A DNA stretch of 64,000 nt, taken from the NCBI RefSeq assembly GCF_027789125.1, contig NZ_JAQFVF010000027.1, forward strand, positions 283,720-347,719, in the 5' to 3' direction. Positions 33,677 through 43,490 of the stretch are shown piece by piece. Numbering within the stretch: the stretch's first letter is position 1; the number at the start of each line of letters is the position of its first letter. This DNA is from Paenibacillus aestuarii. GTDB lineage: Bacteria > Bacillota > Bacilli > Paenibacillales > NBRC-103111. The notes under the pieces are model-generated. The model had not been told where the DNA came from. It made no database searches and worked only from the letters and a program-made list of their open reading frames with translations. Both the position numbers and the translations under genes were made by a program.

Positions 33677-34798
33677 ATGAGAAAAAAGATGATGTTGACT
33701 TCAGTTTTGTCAGTGTTTTGTTTTACTGGTTGCCAGTCTGTTGAAGCGACGACGGAGGCATTGAAACATACAGGGAAGCCGGCGGTGGTTAACATGATTC
33801 ATTTTCAAGATATGGCTTCGCATTGGGCTGAATCCTCTGTAAGGAACGGCGTTGCCAAAGGATATGTAGACGGCTACGAGGACAGCACGTTTCGACCGGA
33901 ACAGCCTGTTACCCGGGGAGAGTTTATTAAGATGGTGATGACCGCGATCAAGTCGCCTGTTGACGGAACCGCGGGCGGGGCGGAGTGGGCTAAACCATAT
34001 TTGGTGGCGGCTGGCCATAGAGGGATTTGGCGGGAGAATGATTTTGCGGTGGAACAGCTTAACGAGCCCATAAGCCGATTGGAGATGTCGCGAATTGCGT
34101 TACGGGCTGCTGATTCAAATCTGCAAAATAAAGCTATGCAGATGGATGATCGCTCGATTATGTTCAATTCCGCCAAAAAAGGCTTGATTCAAGGCTTGGC
34201 TGGCGGTGAGTTGGGCTTAAATGAGCCGACTACCCGGGCGCAATCGGTGACGATGATTGAACGTGTGTTGACAGTTCTGGATGGTGGGAAATTGCCGGTT
34301 GATAAGGCGGCTGCGAGTTATGCGGAAATTGAGTTGAGGGGGAGCAACTTTGAAACGATGTGGGGGATTCGGGTGAAGGAGTTTCCTTATGACTACCATA
34401 TTGGAGAAGGATTTGATATGACGATAAATAAGGTCGTTGTAATTGATCATTCGGATTCGAATTCTGCTTACTTTGATCTTTATAAGGACGGTTGGTTAGG
34501 TAATGGAACGAACTCGTATACTATGGCTTACGATATAACATTGAAGAATTCATCAATAAAGGATCATTATATTTTTTATCCAAGACAGTCAATCGGTACC
34601 GTTGATTACGGGACTTCTTTTAATAAAGAAATTGAGTTAAAGTCTTCTATTTGGATGGATCAGATTGGTGAATATCAAGGATGGCTGGGTTTTAATGTGA
34701 AAAAAGAAACTATTGATAGAATATTAAACATAGGGAATTCACCAAGAGTAATTTTAGAGGTTCAATCGGAGTCTCTTGACTTCGGCATCAGGAAGTGA
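33677..34798 (+). CDS. SLH-domain surface protein, probable lipoprotein
   Basis: The 373-residue protein has a signal sequence ending F-T-G-C, a plausible lipobox. Three SLH-like repeats follow (about 45-235): the first is clear (H-W-A-E-S-S-V, G-Y-V-D-G-Y-E-D-S-T-F-R-P, T-R-G-E-F), the other two are degenerate. SLH repeats bind pyruvylated cell-wall polymer. The C-terminal 140 residues are of unknown fold and are AT-richer. A GTG at 33665 abuts AGAAGGAGG and is too close, so ATG 33677 is chosen. The next gene overlaps this stop by several codons of frame, which suggests that the two products work together on the surface. Confidence 0.75.
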   Translation: MRKKMMLTSVLSVFCFTGCQSVEATTEALKHTGKPAVVNMIHFQDMASHWAESSVRNGVAKGYVDGYEDSTFRPEQPVTRGEFIKMVMTAIKSPVDGTAGGAEWAKPYLVAAGHRGIWRENDFAVEQLNEPISRLEMSRIALRAADSNLQNKAMQMDDRSIMFNSAKKGLIQGLAGGELGLNEPTTRAQSVTMIERVLTVLDGGKLPVDKAAASYAEIELRGSNFETMWGIRVKEFPYDYHIGEGFDMTINKVVVIDHSDSNSAYFDLYKDGWLGNGTNSYTMAYDITLKNSSIKDHYIFYPRQSIGTVDYGTSFNKEIELKSSIWMDQIGEYQGWLGFNVKKETIDRILNIGNSPRVILEVQSESLDFGIRK

Positions 34799-34803
34799 TT
34801 GTC

Positions 34804-37800
34804 ATGAGGAATATACCCAATAGGATAGTTATGTTTACTATTTTAGCTTTAATAATACAACTTATTTTTCCTTTATTCGATCTTTCTTCATATGCTTCAG
34901 TGCCTCAAACAAAACGAATTTTTATCAATTTTGACAACGTTACTGCTGACAATAATCAGAGGGAATATGTGTTTTCAGAAAGTAGTAAGTCTTTTACTTT
35001 TAAATTAGATGGGCTGGTTACAGGTGAAATAAAGTCCTGGAAACTATTCGTTAATAGCATCGATAAGAGTTTAAATGCAAATTTACAAGGTTACAATTTA
35101 AACGTTAATAATGTGCAAGGCCAATTAGGAACTCTTTATGCCCAACAAAAAACGAATCCTGGTCATCACATCTACAGACTCCCATCAGGAATAGGTTGGG
35201 AGCATAAGGGGAAATATACACCTATCATGCAATTTGATGCAGATGTCTCCACTTATGAAGGAAAGACCTATTCCCAGTATCCGAGTTTAATTCCCATACA
35301 GGGACATGAGAAGGGGAGTACGGCGATGGTGGACTATCCATCTGATCTGAGATACGATGGCACAAAGGGGGTAGCCCCGAATTGGAGAGGATATGGGGCA
35401 GGTGTAACCGCCTCTTACGATCCGCTACCACCATCAATTTTTTATAAAAGCAAACAAGATTATTTAAGTAATAGTCAAGATACTGTGAGCCTCACTAGGC
35501 TTGATAGAAGTTCAGTTCAAATTATTGGTGGATATGCAAGGAGTGACCTTTATTCAAACGATGTAATTCCATATGATTGGGGAAGAACAAATAGTGGTGA
35601 AAATTATATTAAAATATTTAGAAAGTTCGAGAATCATCTCTTAGAGGGAATAGATTATCTGAAAGAATCAGACCCCACAGGCAAACCCTACGGTGAAGAT
35701 CGCAACTACCTGATGGAAATCCAAACTGAATGGACAGCCAACGCCTACTTCTACTCCGGCTACATCGATGTCACCTACCAAGAAATCGACAAGCCGGATT
35801 TAGTCGCTGTAGATATTGTCCCTTCCGTATCCTGTTTTCAAAACGGGGATAACGTCAAGTTCGAATACCAGCTGAGAAACATAGGCACAGACATTTCAAC
35901 TTCATTTAAAGTTGAGATCCGGGTGGATGGTGTTTTACTCAAGACGGATGACTGGACGGGGGCAGCAAGTGGAGTCGGGCTTGGCCGAAGTTTCAGCTAT
36001 ATGTTCACCTCCCCATTGTCGAAATCAATTACCATCCATTTGGATTCGGCAGGTGTCATTGATGAGCAATCAGAAGGCAATAACACGATGACCCAAGTTT
36101 TCACACCACAAACTAGCTGCGGGTCAATAACGAAGCCTGAAACGGTGAATGGTGATTTCGTCATCGAAAAATCGAGGTTACCATTCGGTGAAGACAATAC
36201 GGTGAAACTGGTCAATATTTCCGTTTCCGGTGGCGATGGATGTGCTTACTTGAACAGTGAAGCTAAGTTTACACAAGGGGCCAACACCTTGGTCACATCG
36301 ACGAACGGAATGGTGTTCGCCTTTAACGGCATCCCCTATCCCAAAGGAATGGGAGTAGGAACCATTCATGTGAGTGTCTCCATTAAAACGACATGCGGAA
36401 CTTACAAAGACCTCGGCAGCAAAACCTTCGAGATTTATATTGATGATTCAGGCCCTAACAGTCCACCTGTATTTGAAGCAGGTTTTGTTCAGCGCGGCGA
36501 TGTTTACGCAACACAAGCACTCGTCAATGTTACGGTAGGTACTCTGGTAGATTTGCAGATTTTGCACACACCATCCATCCCGCCTAATCAAAAAGCCACC
36601 CCATACGATCCGGACGGCGACCCGTTCATCTATAGTTGGGATTTTGATAATACGGATGCAGAGTGGGTTAAAGCCAAATATCAAGAAGCGGGATGGTGGC
36701 AGCATGATGAGCGGTACAGTTATTTTATTCCTGACCAATTAGGGACCTTCCATATCCAAGTAACGGCCACAGACTATCGAGGGGCTTCCTCCACGAGGAG
36801 GGTTACCCTAAATGTCATTCCTCCGAATCCGATCCCCATCATCACGGTCCCACCTAAAATCGTTGAAGGCAGACCATTCACTCCGGACTTTTCAGGCGCA
36901 AACAGCTACAGTCCATTTGGTTACAGTATCGTTAAGTATCTTTGGACTAATAAAAAGGCAGTCTATCCATTTGCTGGCATGGAAAATGTCACATTAGATG
37001 TTGTTGACTCTAATGGATTACACGCGTTACATCCAGCAACTGCCCAAGTGAATATTTTGCCGGATTTACCGCCAATTATTGAAGTTGCCTTACCGTCCGT
37101 AGCGATCCGTAACGTGGCATCCAATTTTATTGATCACACCTATAGCCCCGATGGAGATGTGATTATAACGCATACGGATACAATTGTTTGTGATGCAAAC
37201 CAAAATGGCATATTTTCCGATGATCCAGTGACTTCTGTTACACCAGATGAGGCCGGGAAATTCCAGTTCATGGCGAGCGTTGTCGGCAACTGCAGGCTGC
37301 ATGTTGATGCCAAGGAGGATTGGGGCAAAAGCGCAAGCAAACAATTTGACTTCAAAGTTATTAATCAGCAGCCGACTGTGCAGGCATCCCTAACAGGCGA
37401 ACAGCCCATTCCTCCAAACATAACGACAGTAAAATATAGAACAAAAGATTTGCTAGACATTACAAATTTCGGTGTGGATGATTTCACAAATGCTTCCAGA
37501 TATTCTGGTTTTTATTACGATGCAACGGAAGACGCGTTAGCTGCGCCAGATCGAACGGACATGCTTTATTTGGCTCCACAGAACAATGAGATCGTTGCTG
37601 ACACGAATATGTTGAACATGACAAGTTATACAGGTGAGAATGCTTTCATACCGGACTTCGGGATTACCAATCGAGCCAGTGAGCATGTCTGGTACAATCA
37701 AGCTGTTGATGATGGCTGTGAAAGTGGCTGGTGCTATCCTTCAAACCCTGTTAACCTATTCATGTTTAATGACCAGACGCAAACGATCATAGATTATAAG

Positions 37801-40800
37801 GCACCGACAGCACCAGGTAGTTACTACGGTGGAACAGGGCTTTTCTATATGAATCCTGAGCAGGATACAGTCGCTTTTATGGCTTATCCCGGCTGTGCAG
37901 AGAGATATAGATATGAGAATACTCCGGCTCCATGGGACCAGTATAATTTTAAGTTCTCTTCACTAATGACTGGCGCATTTACACCTTTGTCTAAAACAAG
38001 CGGCACGTACTCCATGTTCAATTGTAAAAGCGGCCCATTCCCGCAGCCTCAATCACCTTATCAAGACAGGCCAAACCCCTTACATGCATCCTCTTCTGTG
38101 CCATTTAACTTGGACATAAATGGCGTTAAATCGACGAATTCTGAATTTGCAATGTCACAAGCGACGGATAGACGCGGAAATTTCTATGCAACCTTTTTAC
38201 ATATTCAGGACTTAGGTGACGGCGCTAGCATTCACAATATCCAACTGGAAAAATTCGACTCATCCGGGCACCTCGTTTGGAGATCACCTAAAGTAGTGTC
38301 TAAGACCGTTATGTTCAGTGACCCTAGTAAGCCCAAAATAGTTGTGAAATACACGACACTTGATGATTCTAAAATTGTAACGAGTGACGGTATTTATGAT
38401 AATCATTCAGGGGCATTTATTGGAACGTTACCCCAATCAAACTCTTATACCAATGTGATTCAAATATACAATGATATTGTCTATTATGCAGACATAAATC
38501 AAAAACACACGTTATTTAATTTGAATACCGATGCGATCATTACTATGCCTTACAGAGGGCAAATATCCTCCGATGGAAAATTCGTATCTTTTAATTCTGC
38601 AACAATGAACATTGATGTAGCGGATGTTTTCACGGGGAGTTTGTTATATACGTTGCCCCTCAATGCACCTTCAGGATTTAATAATTACATCAACAATAAA
38701 AGTGGAATTGATATCTTTATGACCGGTGATGGCAAATACAAAGTTAGACGCTCAGAAAACGCCAGCAGTAGTCGTATTTCCTATCAGGTATTCGGTGTTT
38801 CTACGATTCCGCAAGTCAAGACTTCAGCATCTTCCTATAGCTATGGCAACATCACGGATAGAAGCAGGACCTTTTACGATGGTAATTTGTACCTGTCTAT
38901 GAAATATGCACGAGATAGCTATAGCGAATACAGCGGGGCAGGCATTTCTTTTCGTGTGCAAGATCATAAAAATATGTACCGGGCCGAATTAACGACGAAG
39001 GGTGTCATCCTAGCCAAAATTGTTAACGGAGAAAAAACAATACTGGATAAACAGACAAATCCGTTGACGTTCGGTCAATACAACACATTAAAGGTTCAAA
39101 CGAAAGCAGACCGAATTGTGGTCTATGTGAACGGTGTTCCTTTTATCAATGTAAAAGATTCCGCTTTTAGTGCCGGTAAAATCGGTTTATACGCCGAAGC
39201 GCCCAACGTTTGGCTCAAAGGCTTTCGTTCGGAGATTTATGATGCGAATAGCACAAGAATCGCGAATACGGTCATTGTCGACTCCGAAATTCAATATGAT
39301 TCCACTTATTCGGATCCTGAGAACGATCCTTTCATTCCGGACTTAACCACATGGACCTATACGAATACGGCGCCTGAAAAGTTTTTGGATGCCGGAGACG
39401 GCCACTCCGATACGAATACAACGAACGCTTACGTGAATGTGAAATCTACAGGTACCATCCCTATATTGCATAAAGTCGGCTTATTTGCCATCGACTACAC
39501 GGAGACAGACGATCCAGCCCCGGCTGAATATCGTTATCCGGTCCCTCTATACAAAGACTTTCGCCAAACTTCAGATCCGGCCACGAATGTACTTATCGTT
39601 CACCGTCAGCCTGTGGCGCTTTTTACTGCGGAACAGTATGCTGATCATACCATTGTATATCATGACCAAAGTTACGATCCTGACCGATGGCTGAATGCTG
39701 CCCAATATTCGCATGAAAAAGCGGAGTATGCCAGCAATCGAGGCATTTATCAGCAGCGGTTCAGCTATTCAACGCCTAGCGGAGACTATTATGAAGGCAA
39801 AATGGTTCGTCCAAGCGAAACGGGCACCTATACGCTGCGACAAGCGGTAGCAGATGAATACGGGGCTTGGTCAAATTGGTACGAGGTCGAGCTCTATGTG
39901 GATGCGCTGCCAGTCAATCATCCGCCGACGGTCGTGTTGACTTTCCCGACAGGGACGTTTAATCAGCCGACGCATGTGACCTCGCTGACACCGGAGATTG
40001 CGTGGAATCAAGCGGACCCGGACGTAGCCACTACATTCACGCAAGCCCGCATTCTCGTGAAGGACGAGCAAGGACATGAGGTGCTTGACCGAACTTACCA
40101 GCAGAACACCACATCCCAGAATGGCAGCTGGCAAGTGGATACAGCACTCAAAGCTGGAGGGAAATACCAGGTACAGGTGATGGTTGCAGACGATGGCGGT
40201 TCATGGTCATCATGGTCTAATGTGGGGTGGATGGTGACGAATCGTCCGCCAACTGCGGTGATGATGATTCCAAGCGGTACGCAGGAAGTACCAACTATTT
40301 TTGATAGCGTACGTCCAACATTCCATTGGCATCAAATGGACCCTGACGCAGAGACGGAATTTAGTTACTTCCAAATGCAAATAACGAATGAGGCGAATGA
40401 CACACTGATTTTGGATTCTGGCCAGCATTGGCAAAAAACTAGCTCTGCATTAGGCACTTGGACAGCCAATCAAGATTTGCCGGCAGGCCAAAAGCTGCGC
40501 GTCAGGGTTAGAGTGTATGACGGTCATGTATGGTCAGACTACTCTCCACAGACTTGGTTTTATATCAATCGAGCGCCTGTTGCCGATTTCGACTGGTCGC
40601 CGAAGCCGGTTTGGGAAGGGGATACCGTTCAGTTCCACAACACGTCCTATGATGCTGATGGGGATGATCTTTCTTATGAATGGCATATTCTTGGACCTGA
40701 TGCCAGCGTGCAGAGCTTATTTTCGCGAAACTTCTCGCGGCTGTTCCTGCAACCTGGCTCTTATCAAATAACGCTGACGGTTTCTGACGGATACCTGCAA

Positions 40801-41250
40801 TCAACGGCAGTTCAAACGGTTGTCGTTAGTCCCCTAGGCATTCATGCGGACGTTAACTATACGGATGAATGGCGCAAACTGCATGAAGAGATGGGGCATC
40901 AGACCGAACAGCATCCGAAATCATTTTATTCTGGAGAGATATTCGTCGTTTCGGTGCACAGTTCACCTGCGCCTGTGGAACACGTCATGGCCTGGATCGA
41001 TACGACTGCGTTGGATGGGCATTCTTTATACGTGTGGGAAAGTTTGGTCGAGTCCGACGAAGATGCGACATTATTTCTAGGCGAGTTGTTTGATCCCAAG
41101 TTCCAGTCCTATACGGAAGGATTACCACCAGGAACGCTGGACGTGCATTTTCAGATTCGGTACCAAAATGGCGTGGTGAGAACAGCGGATGTTCCCGTTC
41201 AGATTATCGGCAACGTCAATCAATCGGTAGGCGTGCATCGCGTCCAATAA
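34804..41250 (+). CDS. Giant secreted multidomain protein (CARDB, PKD, LamG-like)
   Basis: The 2148-residue protein has a signal peptide (about 1-32) and an N-terminal domain of unknown type (to about 325). A CARDB domain follows (about 328-430), with Ig-like and PKD domains (about 555-860, with the D-P-D-G-D-P-F signature). A low-complexity-free propeller-like stretch spans about 880-1330, and a LamG/3-keto-disaccharide-hydrolase-like domain about 1340-1480. Two tandem 109-residue repeats (about 1703 and 1812), a PKD domain (about 1921) and an unrecognised C-terminus complete it. There is no LPXTG, SLH or TM anchor. GGAAG lies 8 bases before the ATG at 34804; a GTG at 34795 would overlap the SLH stop by 4 bases. 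Its 5' two thirds are AT-rich with rare codons (ATA, AGA), a sign of foreign origin. Confidence 0.8.
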   Translation: MRNIPNRIVMFTILALIIQLIFPLFDLSSYASVPQTKRIFINFDNVTADNNQREYVFSESSKSFTFKLDGLVTGEIKSWKLFVNSIDKSLNANLQGYNLNVNNVQGQLGTLYAQQKTNPGHHIYRLPSGIGWEHKGKYTPIMQFDADVSTYEGKTYSQYPSLIPIQGHEKGSTAMVDYPSDLRYDGTKGVAPNWRGYGAGVTASYDPLPPSIFYKSKQDYLSNSQDTVSLTRLDRSSVQIIGGYARSDLYSNDVIPYDWGRTNSGENYIKIFRKFENHLLEGIDYLKESDPTGKPYGEDRNYLMEIQTEWTANAYFYSGYIDVTYQEIDKPDLVAVDIVPSVSCFQNGDNVKFEYQLRNIGTDISTSFKVEIRVDGVLLKTDDWTGAASGVGLGRSFSYMFTSPLSKSITIHLDSAGVIDEQSEGNNTMTQVFTPQTSCGSITKPETVNGDFVIEKSRLPFGEDNTVKLVNISVSGGDGCAYLNSEAKFTQGANTLVTSTNGMVFAFNGIPYPKGMGVGTIHVSVSIKTTCGTYKDLGSKTFEIYIDDSGPNSPPVFEAGFVQRGDVYATQALVNVTVGTLVDLQILHTPSIPPNQKATPYDPDGDPFIYSWDFDNTDAEWVKAKYQEAGWWQHDERYSYFIPDQLGTFHIQVTATDYRGASSTRRVTLNVIPPNPIPIITVPPKIVEGRPFTPDFSGANSYSPFGYSIVKYLWTNKKAVYPFAGMENVTLDVVDSNGLHALHPATAQVNILPDLPPIIEVALPSVAIRNVASNFIDHTYSPDGDVIITHTDTIVCDANQNGIFSDDPVTSVTPDEAGKFQFMASVVGNCRLHVDAKEDWGKSASKQFDFKVINQQPTVQASLTGEQPIPPNITTVKYRTKDLLDITNFGVDDFTNASRYSGFYYDATEDALAAPDRTDMLYLAPQNNEIVADTNMLNMTSYTGENAFIPDFGITNRASEHVWYNQAVDDGCESGWCYPSNPVNLFMFNDQTQTIIDYKAPTAPGSYYGGTGLFYMNPEQDTVAFMAYPGCAERYRYENTPAPWDQYNFKFSSLMTGAFTPLSKTSGTYSMFNCKSGPFPQPQSPYQDRPNPLHASSSVPFNLDINGVKSTNSEFAMSQATDRRGNFYATFLHIQDLGDGASIHNIQLEKFDSSGHLVWRSPKVVSKTVMFSDPSKPKIVVKYTTLDDSKIVTSDGIYDNHSGAFIGTLPQSNSYTNVIQIYNDIVYYADINQKHTLFNLNTDAIITMPYRGQISSDGKFVSFNSATMNIDVADVFTGSLLYTLPLNAPSGFNNYINNKSGIDIFMTGDGKYKVRRSENASSSRISYQVFGVSTIPQVKTSASSYSYGNITDRSRTFYDGNLYLSMKYARDSYSEYSGAGISFRVQDHKNMYRAELTTKGVILAKIVNGEKTILDKQTNPLTFGQYNTLKVQTKADRIVVYVNGVPFINVKDSAFSAGKIGLYAEAPNVWLKGFRSEIYDANSTRIANTVIVDSEIQYDSTYSDPENDPFIPDLTTWTYTNTAPEKFLDAGDGHSDTNTTNAYVNVKSTGTIPILHKVGLFAIDYTETDDPAPAEYRYPVPLYKDFRQTSDPATNVLIVHRQPVALFTAEQYADHTIVYHDQSYDPDRWLNAAQYSHEKAEYASNRGIYQQRFSYSTPSGDYYEGKMVRPSETGTYTLRQAVADEYGAWSNWYEVELYVDALPVNHPPTVVLTFPTGTFNQPTHVTSLTPEIAWNQADPDVATTFTQARILVKDEQGHEVLDRTYQQNTTSQNGSWQVDTALKAGGKYQVQVMVADDGGSWSSWSNVGWMVTNRPPTAVMMIPSGTQEVPTIFDSVRPTFHWHQMDPDAETEFSYFQMQITNEANDTLILDSGQHWQKTSSALGTWTANQDLPAGQKLRVRVRVYDGHVWSDYSPQTWFYINRAPVADFDWSPKPVWEGDTVQFHNTSYDADGDDLSYEWHILGPDASVQSLFSRNFSRLFLQPGSYQITLTVSDGYLQSTAVQTVVVSPLGIHADVNYTDEWRKLHEEMGHQTEQHPKSFYSGEIFVVSVHSSPAPVEHVMAWIDTTALDGHSLYVWESLVESDEDATLFLGELFDPKFQSYTEGLPPGTLDVHFQIRYQNGVVRTADVPVQIIGNVNQSVGVHRVQ

Positions 41251-41252
41251 TG

Positions 41253-41280
41253 CACCCAAAAACGCAACCAGGGTGTCTTT
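41253..41280 (+). terminator. Weak terminator after the giant surface gene
   Basis: CACCC pairs with GGGTG around a 13-base loop, followed by TCTTT. A short stem and T-run make this tentative. Confidence 0.4.
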
Positions 41281-41326
41281 AATAAGCTGTCTTTTTTGTA
41301 AATGAGATGAATGCCTGGGTTTCCTG

Positions 41327-41335
41327 TGGTACAAT
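41327..41335 (+). promoter_or_regulatory. Extended -10 promoter of the HAD phosphatase gene
   Basis: TGG-TACAAT (extended -10) lies 32 bases before the ATG; the -35 region is poor, as usual for this promoter class. Confidence 0.45.
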
Positions 41336-41366
41336 AGGGCAAAAATAGATGGTGAGGGAGAGAGCC

Positions 41367-42176
41367 ATGAAGTTTAAACTTATCGCACTGGATGTAGACG
41401 GGACTTTGCTCGATGATGACCATAACTTGACGGAGCGTACGAAACAGACGATTCAGGACGTTCATGATGCTGGATGCCATATTGTACTATGTACAGGAAG
41501 GGCCCCGGCGAGCACGCTTCCTATTTTGCAGGAGCTTGGACTTGAAGGTACGATGATTACTCATAACGGGGCTGCTACCGTATACGCGGATGAAAAGGGA
41601 CAGGCGCTCGTCAACGAGTTCACGTTTACCTTGAGTGAAATTCAGCCGATGCTGGATTACGTGAGAAGAGAAGGCATTCATTTTGACGTATGTACCCCGT
41701 TTAATATGTACATTGAACGCATTGGCGAGGAAGAAAGATTGATGTACCAGAAGTATTTGATCAGCCCGAAGCTCGTCACCGATGTGACCGAACTAGGTAT
41801 TCCGCTTGTCAAATTGACACTTTTTGGCCAGCCGGAGGTGCTCGACCGGGTACAGCGGGAATGGGATGAACAGAAGCTGTACGGAGATCTGCGCATGATT
41901 CGCAGCGGCGATCTATTCATTGATGTGATGAGCGCAAAAGCGAACAAAGGCAATGCCCTGAAGGCGCTGGCGGATGAGCTGGAGATTGAGCCTGAGGCGA
42001 TTATGGCGATCGGCAATTATTATAACGATATGGAAATGATGGCTTTTGCCGGATTGGGCATCGCGGTTGCGAACTCGCCGGAGGATGTCAAGCAGGCGGC
42101 TGACGAAGTAACAGCATCGAATAACGATGAAGGCGTTCATCAAGCGCTGGTGAAATATTGCTTGGAGCTGGTGTAA
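41367..42176 (+). CDS. Cof-type HAD-superfamily phosphatase
   Basis: The 269-residue hydrolase has motif I D-V-D-G-T-L-L-D-D (nucleophile Asp), motif II T-G-R, motif III Lys (K-G-N-A-L) and motif IV G-N-Y-Y-N-D. A C2B cap places it with Cof/YkrA/YwpJ phosphatases that dephosphorylate sugar phosphates or FMN. The exact substrate is unknown. GGGAGAG precedes the ATG at 41367; the frame opens 6 codons earlier without a better site. Confidence 0.9.
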   Translation: MKFKLIALDVDGTLLDDDHNLTERTKQTIQDVHDAGCHIVLCTGRAPASTLPILQELGLEGTMITHNGAATVYADEKGQALVNEFTFTLSEIQPMLDYVRREGIHFDVCTPFNMYIERIGEEERLMYQKYLISPKLVTDVTELGIPLVKLTLFGQPEVLDRVQREWDEQKLYGDLRMIRSGDLFIDVMSAKANKGNALKALADELEIEPEAIMAIGNYYNDMEMMAFAGLGIAVANSPEDVKQAADEVTASNNDEGVHQALVKYCLELV

Positions 42177-42199
42177 GCCTAAATAGCTAGTACGCTAAA

Positions 42200-42230
42200 C
42201 AAAACCCTCAATATGAGGGTTTTTGTTATT
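42200..42230 (+). terminator. Terminator after the HAD phosphatase gene
   Basis: AAAACCCTCA pairs with TGAGGGTTTT around a 3-base loop, followed by T-rich sequence. Confidence 0.85.
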
Positions 42231-42268
42231 TTTAGGCTGTTTACTCGCGATGGTGCCTACTGCTGCTA

Positions 42269-42312
42269 AGATTGTCTAACCACACATAATATGGGCGAAA
42301 ATGGGACAATCT
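42269..42312. promoter_or_regulatory. Inverted repeat upstream of the acidic repeat-protein gene
   Basis: AGATTGTC and GACAATCT are perfect 8-bp arms 28 bases apart, with TAATAT (42287-42292) between them. They could be operator half-sites around a -10 box. No -35 of quality is seen. Confidence 0.4.
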
Positions 42313-42352
42313 AGAATTGAATGAATGATCTGTAGAGGAGGCGAATCAAGTC

Positions 42353-43426
42353 GTGACCCCTATCATGCTAAGGACAGACCTGAAAACGGCAGGCGGAGAA
42401 GTCTGCGATATTATGTACAATGAGGAGTTTGTCGGAACGTTAATGCTTGTTTACAGAGAGTCGGATCGGCTGACAGGATCCATTCAACTGGAAGAGCAGT
42501 CCTTGAACGATGACCAAAAAGAGGACGTGTACGCTTTCTTGCAATCGTACATTCAAAACCTGATGGATGCTCTTGCCGTCAGGGAATGTGAGGTGTTTGC
42601 CACTTACAGTGATTATGATTATGTCATTGCCACGAATCACGCGCTGCAAGAACCGGCCTCAGACTGGGAGGATGATGCCTACGATCTGCATGATGATGAA
42701 ATGGATTATGAGTGGGTCAGAGACGAAACACGCTTTGACGACATAGATCCTGAGAATCGTGAAGATGTAGATATGATTCAAGCGCGTAAGACGGAGCTCG
42801 GCTATGAACTGGTTATCGTCGGCGAGAAACGGAACAGGGTATCGTACCATGTGTACGACAGAGATTCCGAAATCGTTGCAGAAGCGGATCTTTTCATCAA
42901 TGGAACCGAAGTTGTCGGCGATATCGAGTGGGACTTTGATCCGTTTGAAGAAGAAATGGACCAGGTCGCGGATTTGCTCGTTTCTGATTTTAACGATGCG
43001 GAACATAATACCTTTGTTTTGAACATGAATTATAACGGTGAAACGATAGATACGATTGAAATGACGCATATCGAGCTCTTGGATGGCGATGAAGAGATAT
43101 GGTCCGAATTCACAACGACGCCGGATCGCGACGATTACTCAATCATTTTGGCTCGTGATGATGGCGATACGTTAACTTATGAGATATACCAGTTATCTTA
43201 CGGCGACTTACCGATTGGCACAGCGACGATCGACATCAGCGAAAAGCAAATTACGGGTTTCATTGATTTTCGCGAGCCTGGCAATTCGAACGATCGTGAG
43301 TTGATCGCCATGCTGCTGATGGAGGAGCTGGAGAAGGAAAAAGATTACAATACGTTCAATCTCTCGATGCTCTATCGCAATAAATTGATCGAAGAGATCA
43401 TGTTTGAGTCTGAACAGATCCACTAA
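42353..43426 (+). CDS. Acidic protein with three internal repeats, unknown function
   Basis: The 357-residue, very acidic cytoplasmic protein has no signal or TM segment. Three degenerate units of about 90 residues are visible (about 10-95, 145-240 and 260-355). Each has two or three beta strands with a 'G-T-hydrophobic' turn, a helix with a hydrophobic-L-L-hydrophobic core and a closing strand. Units 2 and 3 align best at N-T-F-x-L-x-M-x-Y-x-x-x-x-I-x-x-I. An Asp/Glu-rich spacer lies between units 1 and 2. I recognise no family. A GTG start 11 bases after GAGGAGG is used; an ATG four codons in is the alternative. Confidence 0.65.
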   Translation: MTPIMLRTDLKTAGGEVCDIMYNEEFVGTLMLVYRESDRLTGSIQLEEQSLNDDQKEDVYAFLQSYIQNLMDALAVRECEVFATYSDYDYVIATNHALQEPASDWEDDAYDLHDDEMDYEWVRDETRFDDIDPENREDVDMIQARKTELGYELVIVGEKRNRVSYHVYDRDSEIVAEADLFINGTEVVGDIEWDFDPFEEEMDQVADLLVSDFNDAEHNTFVLNMNYNGETIDTIEMTHIELLDGDEEIWSEFTTTPDRDDYSIILARDDGDTLTYEIYQLSYGDLPIGTATIDISEKQITGFIDFREPGNSNDRELIAMLLMEELEKEKDYNTFNLSMLYRNKLIEEIMFESEQIH

Positions 43427-43430
43427 AGGA

Positions 43431-43490
43431 ACAAAAAAAGAAGGCATGCGCCTCCGAACGGAGAAGCGACATGCCTCCTTCTTTATTTAT
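43431..43490. terminator. Bidirectional terminator
   Basis: AAGAAGGCATG pairs with CATGCC-TCCTTCTT, with an inner CTCCG/GGAG stem, between the acidic protein gene and the convergent nitroreductase gene. It has an A-run on the left and T-rich sequence on the right. Confidence 0.85.
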
